Shown here: positions 63,509 through 64,000 of the stretch, piece after piece
Numbering within the stretch: position 1 is the first letter of the stretch
Layout: every line of letters starts with the position of its first letter
NCBI RefSeq assembly: GCF_025141935.1
Contig: NZ_CP081120.1
Coordinates: 1,054,001 to 1,118,000 of the forward strand
DNA: 64,000 nt
Direction of reading: 5' to 3'
DNA from: Sulfitobacter sp. S190
GTDB lineage: Bacteria > Pseudomonadota > Alphaproteobacteria > Rhodobacterales > Rhodobacteraceae
Notes under the pieces: model-generated
Databases searched by the model: none
What the model was told of the DNA's origin: nothing
Seen by the model: only the letters and a program-made list of their open reading frames with translations
Position numbers and translations under genes: made by a program

Positions 63509-64000
63509 GTGACACCACCGTCTTCCTCCTCTCAGGCCCGCGATGCGGATGCAGACTTGCTGGCGCGTTACGCGGCGGGCGACGATGCGGCGGCACGTCA
63601 GCTGACACAGCGGCTTGCGCCGCGGGTCTTTGCCCATGCGGTGCGCGTATTGGGCGACCGGGCGGAGGCCGAGGACGTGACACAGGAAGCTTTGATGCGG
63701 TTGTGGAAGATCGCGCCGAAGTGGGATGCGGGCCGCGCGCAGGCGTCGACATGGCTTTACCGGGTGACGGCCAACCTGTGCACGGACCGGTTGCGCCGCC
63801 AGACCCACGCCGACATCGATGCGGTGGCCGCGCCGGCCGATCCTGCTGCACCGGCGCCCGCGCGGATGTTGGACAGCGCCCGTCACGATGCGCTACAGGC
63901 CGCCCTGTTGCGGTTGCCCGAACGGCAGCGGCAAGCGGTGGTCCTGCGCCACATCGAGGGGTTGGCGAACCCTGAAATCGCCGAGATACTGGACGTCGGC
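63509..64000 (+). CDS. ECF-type RNA polymerase sigma factor, N-terminal part
   Basis: The frame from a GTG at 63509 runs off the window edge after 164 codons. Sigma region 2 reads DVTQEALMRLWKIAPKW and STWLYRVTANLCTDRLRR. Region 4 begins LPERQRQAVVLRHIEGLANPEIAEILDVG. The start codon is tentative: GGGAA lies about 10 bases upstream. It would be followed by an anti-sigma gene outside the window. Confidence 0.85.
   Translation, partial: MTPPSSSSQARDADADLLARYAAGDDAAARQLTQRLAPRVFAHAVRVLGDRAEAEDVTQEALMRLWKIAPKWDAGRAQASTWLYRVTANLCTDRLRRQTHADIDAVAAPADPAAPAPARMLDSARHDALQAALLRLPERQRQAVVLRHIEGLANPEIAEILDVG

Noticed and set aside
1..64000. CRISPR arrays
   Set aside because: No set of regularly spaced identical repeats with unique spacers was seen. 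The only phased repeats are the short palindromes at 8163-8247.

Overview
The window is a stretch of alphaproteobacterial chromosome, most likely from a Rhodobacterales (roseobacter-type) bacterium. The base composition is GC-rich. Supporting signs are the putA/putR pair, a linked PCMT-TolC-PopZ-like gene order, a fused carnitine dehydrogenase/thioesterase, and many short or overlapping intergenic junctions. It carries ordinary housekeeping and catabolic genes, interrupted by one clear 12.5 kb mobile island.

Layout: 1-7.6 kb holds the C-terminal end of ptsP, a LuxR-HTH/alpha-beta-hydrolase protein, a small lipoprotein, a LysR regulator divergent from a SnoaL-like/DJ-1-like/EamA operon, and an MFS transporter. 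The island runs from 7,683 to 20,224 between 47-bp direct repeats. The right repeat is the 3' half of an intact tRNA-Cys gene. The island looks like an integrative and mobilizable element. It has an HTH replication-like gene (with an internal stop), MobC and a MobA relaxase with two further mob genes nested in another frame, a HigBA/RelE-type toxin-antitoxin pair, a Panacea-type antitoxin with a small partner, an IS1595-family transposase, and two adjacent reverse transcriptases that match the DRT3 anti-phage architecture. An XRE regulator, two excisionase-like genes and a frameshifted tyrosine integrase follow. The interior (about 11.4-18.6 kb) is visibly more AT-rich than the flanks.

From 20.4 to 39 kb come PCMT, TolC, a PopZ-like protein, cobQ, efp, ygfZ, an MsbA-like ABC exporter, aminotransferases including hisC, an enoyl-CoA hydratase, valS, and a sensor kinase with an ethylene-receptor-like membrane domain whose phospho-acceptor His is replaced by Pro. 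From 39 to 52 kb come an orphan CoxL-like molybdenum hydroxylase subunit, a DUF2235 hydrolase, metF with divergent metR, an NADP-dependent oxidoreductase, an inositol monophosphatase, a rhomboid protease, and putA with divergent putR.

From 52.7 to 64 kb are tRNA-Leu(UAA), metG, an MFS transporter, an aldo/keto reductase, a translationally coupled carnitine-catabolism operon (BKACE, lipocalin-like lipoprotein, fused carnitine dehydrogenase/thioesterase, SDR) followed by a DMT transporter, a NUDIX hydrolase, a DUF983 protein, an EF-hand protein and the start of an ECF sigma factor.

The most interesting part is the island. Its mobilization genes, two toxin-antitoxin-like pairs and a two-RT defence module make it a compact, mobilizable defence element. 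The integrase reads as damaged.
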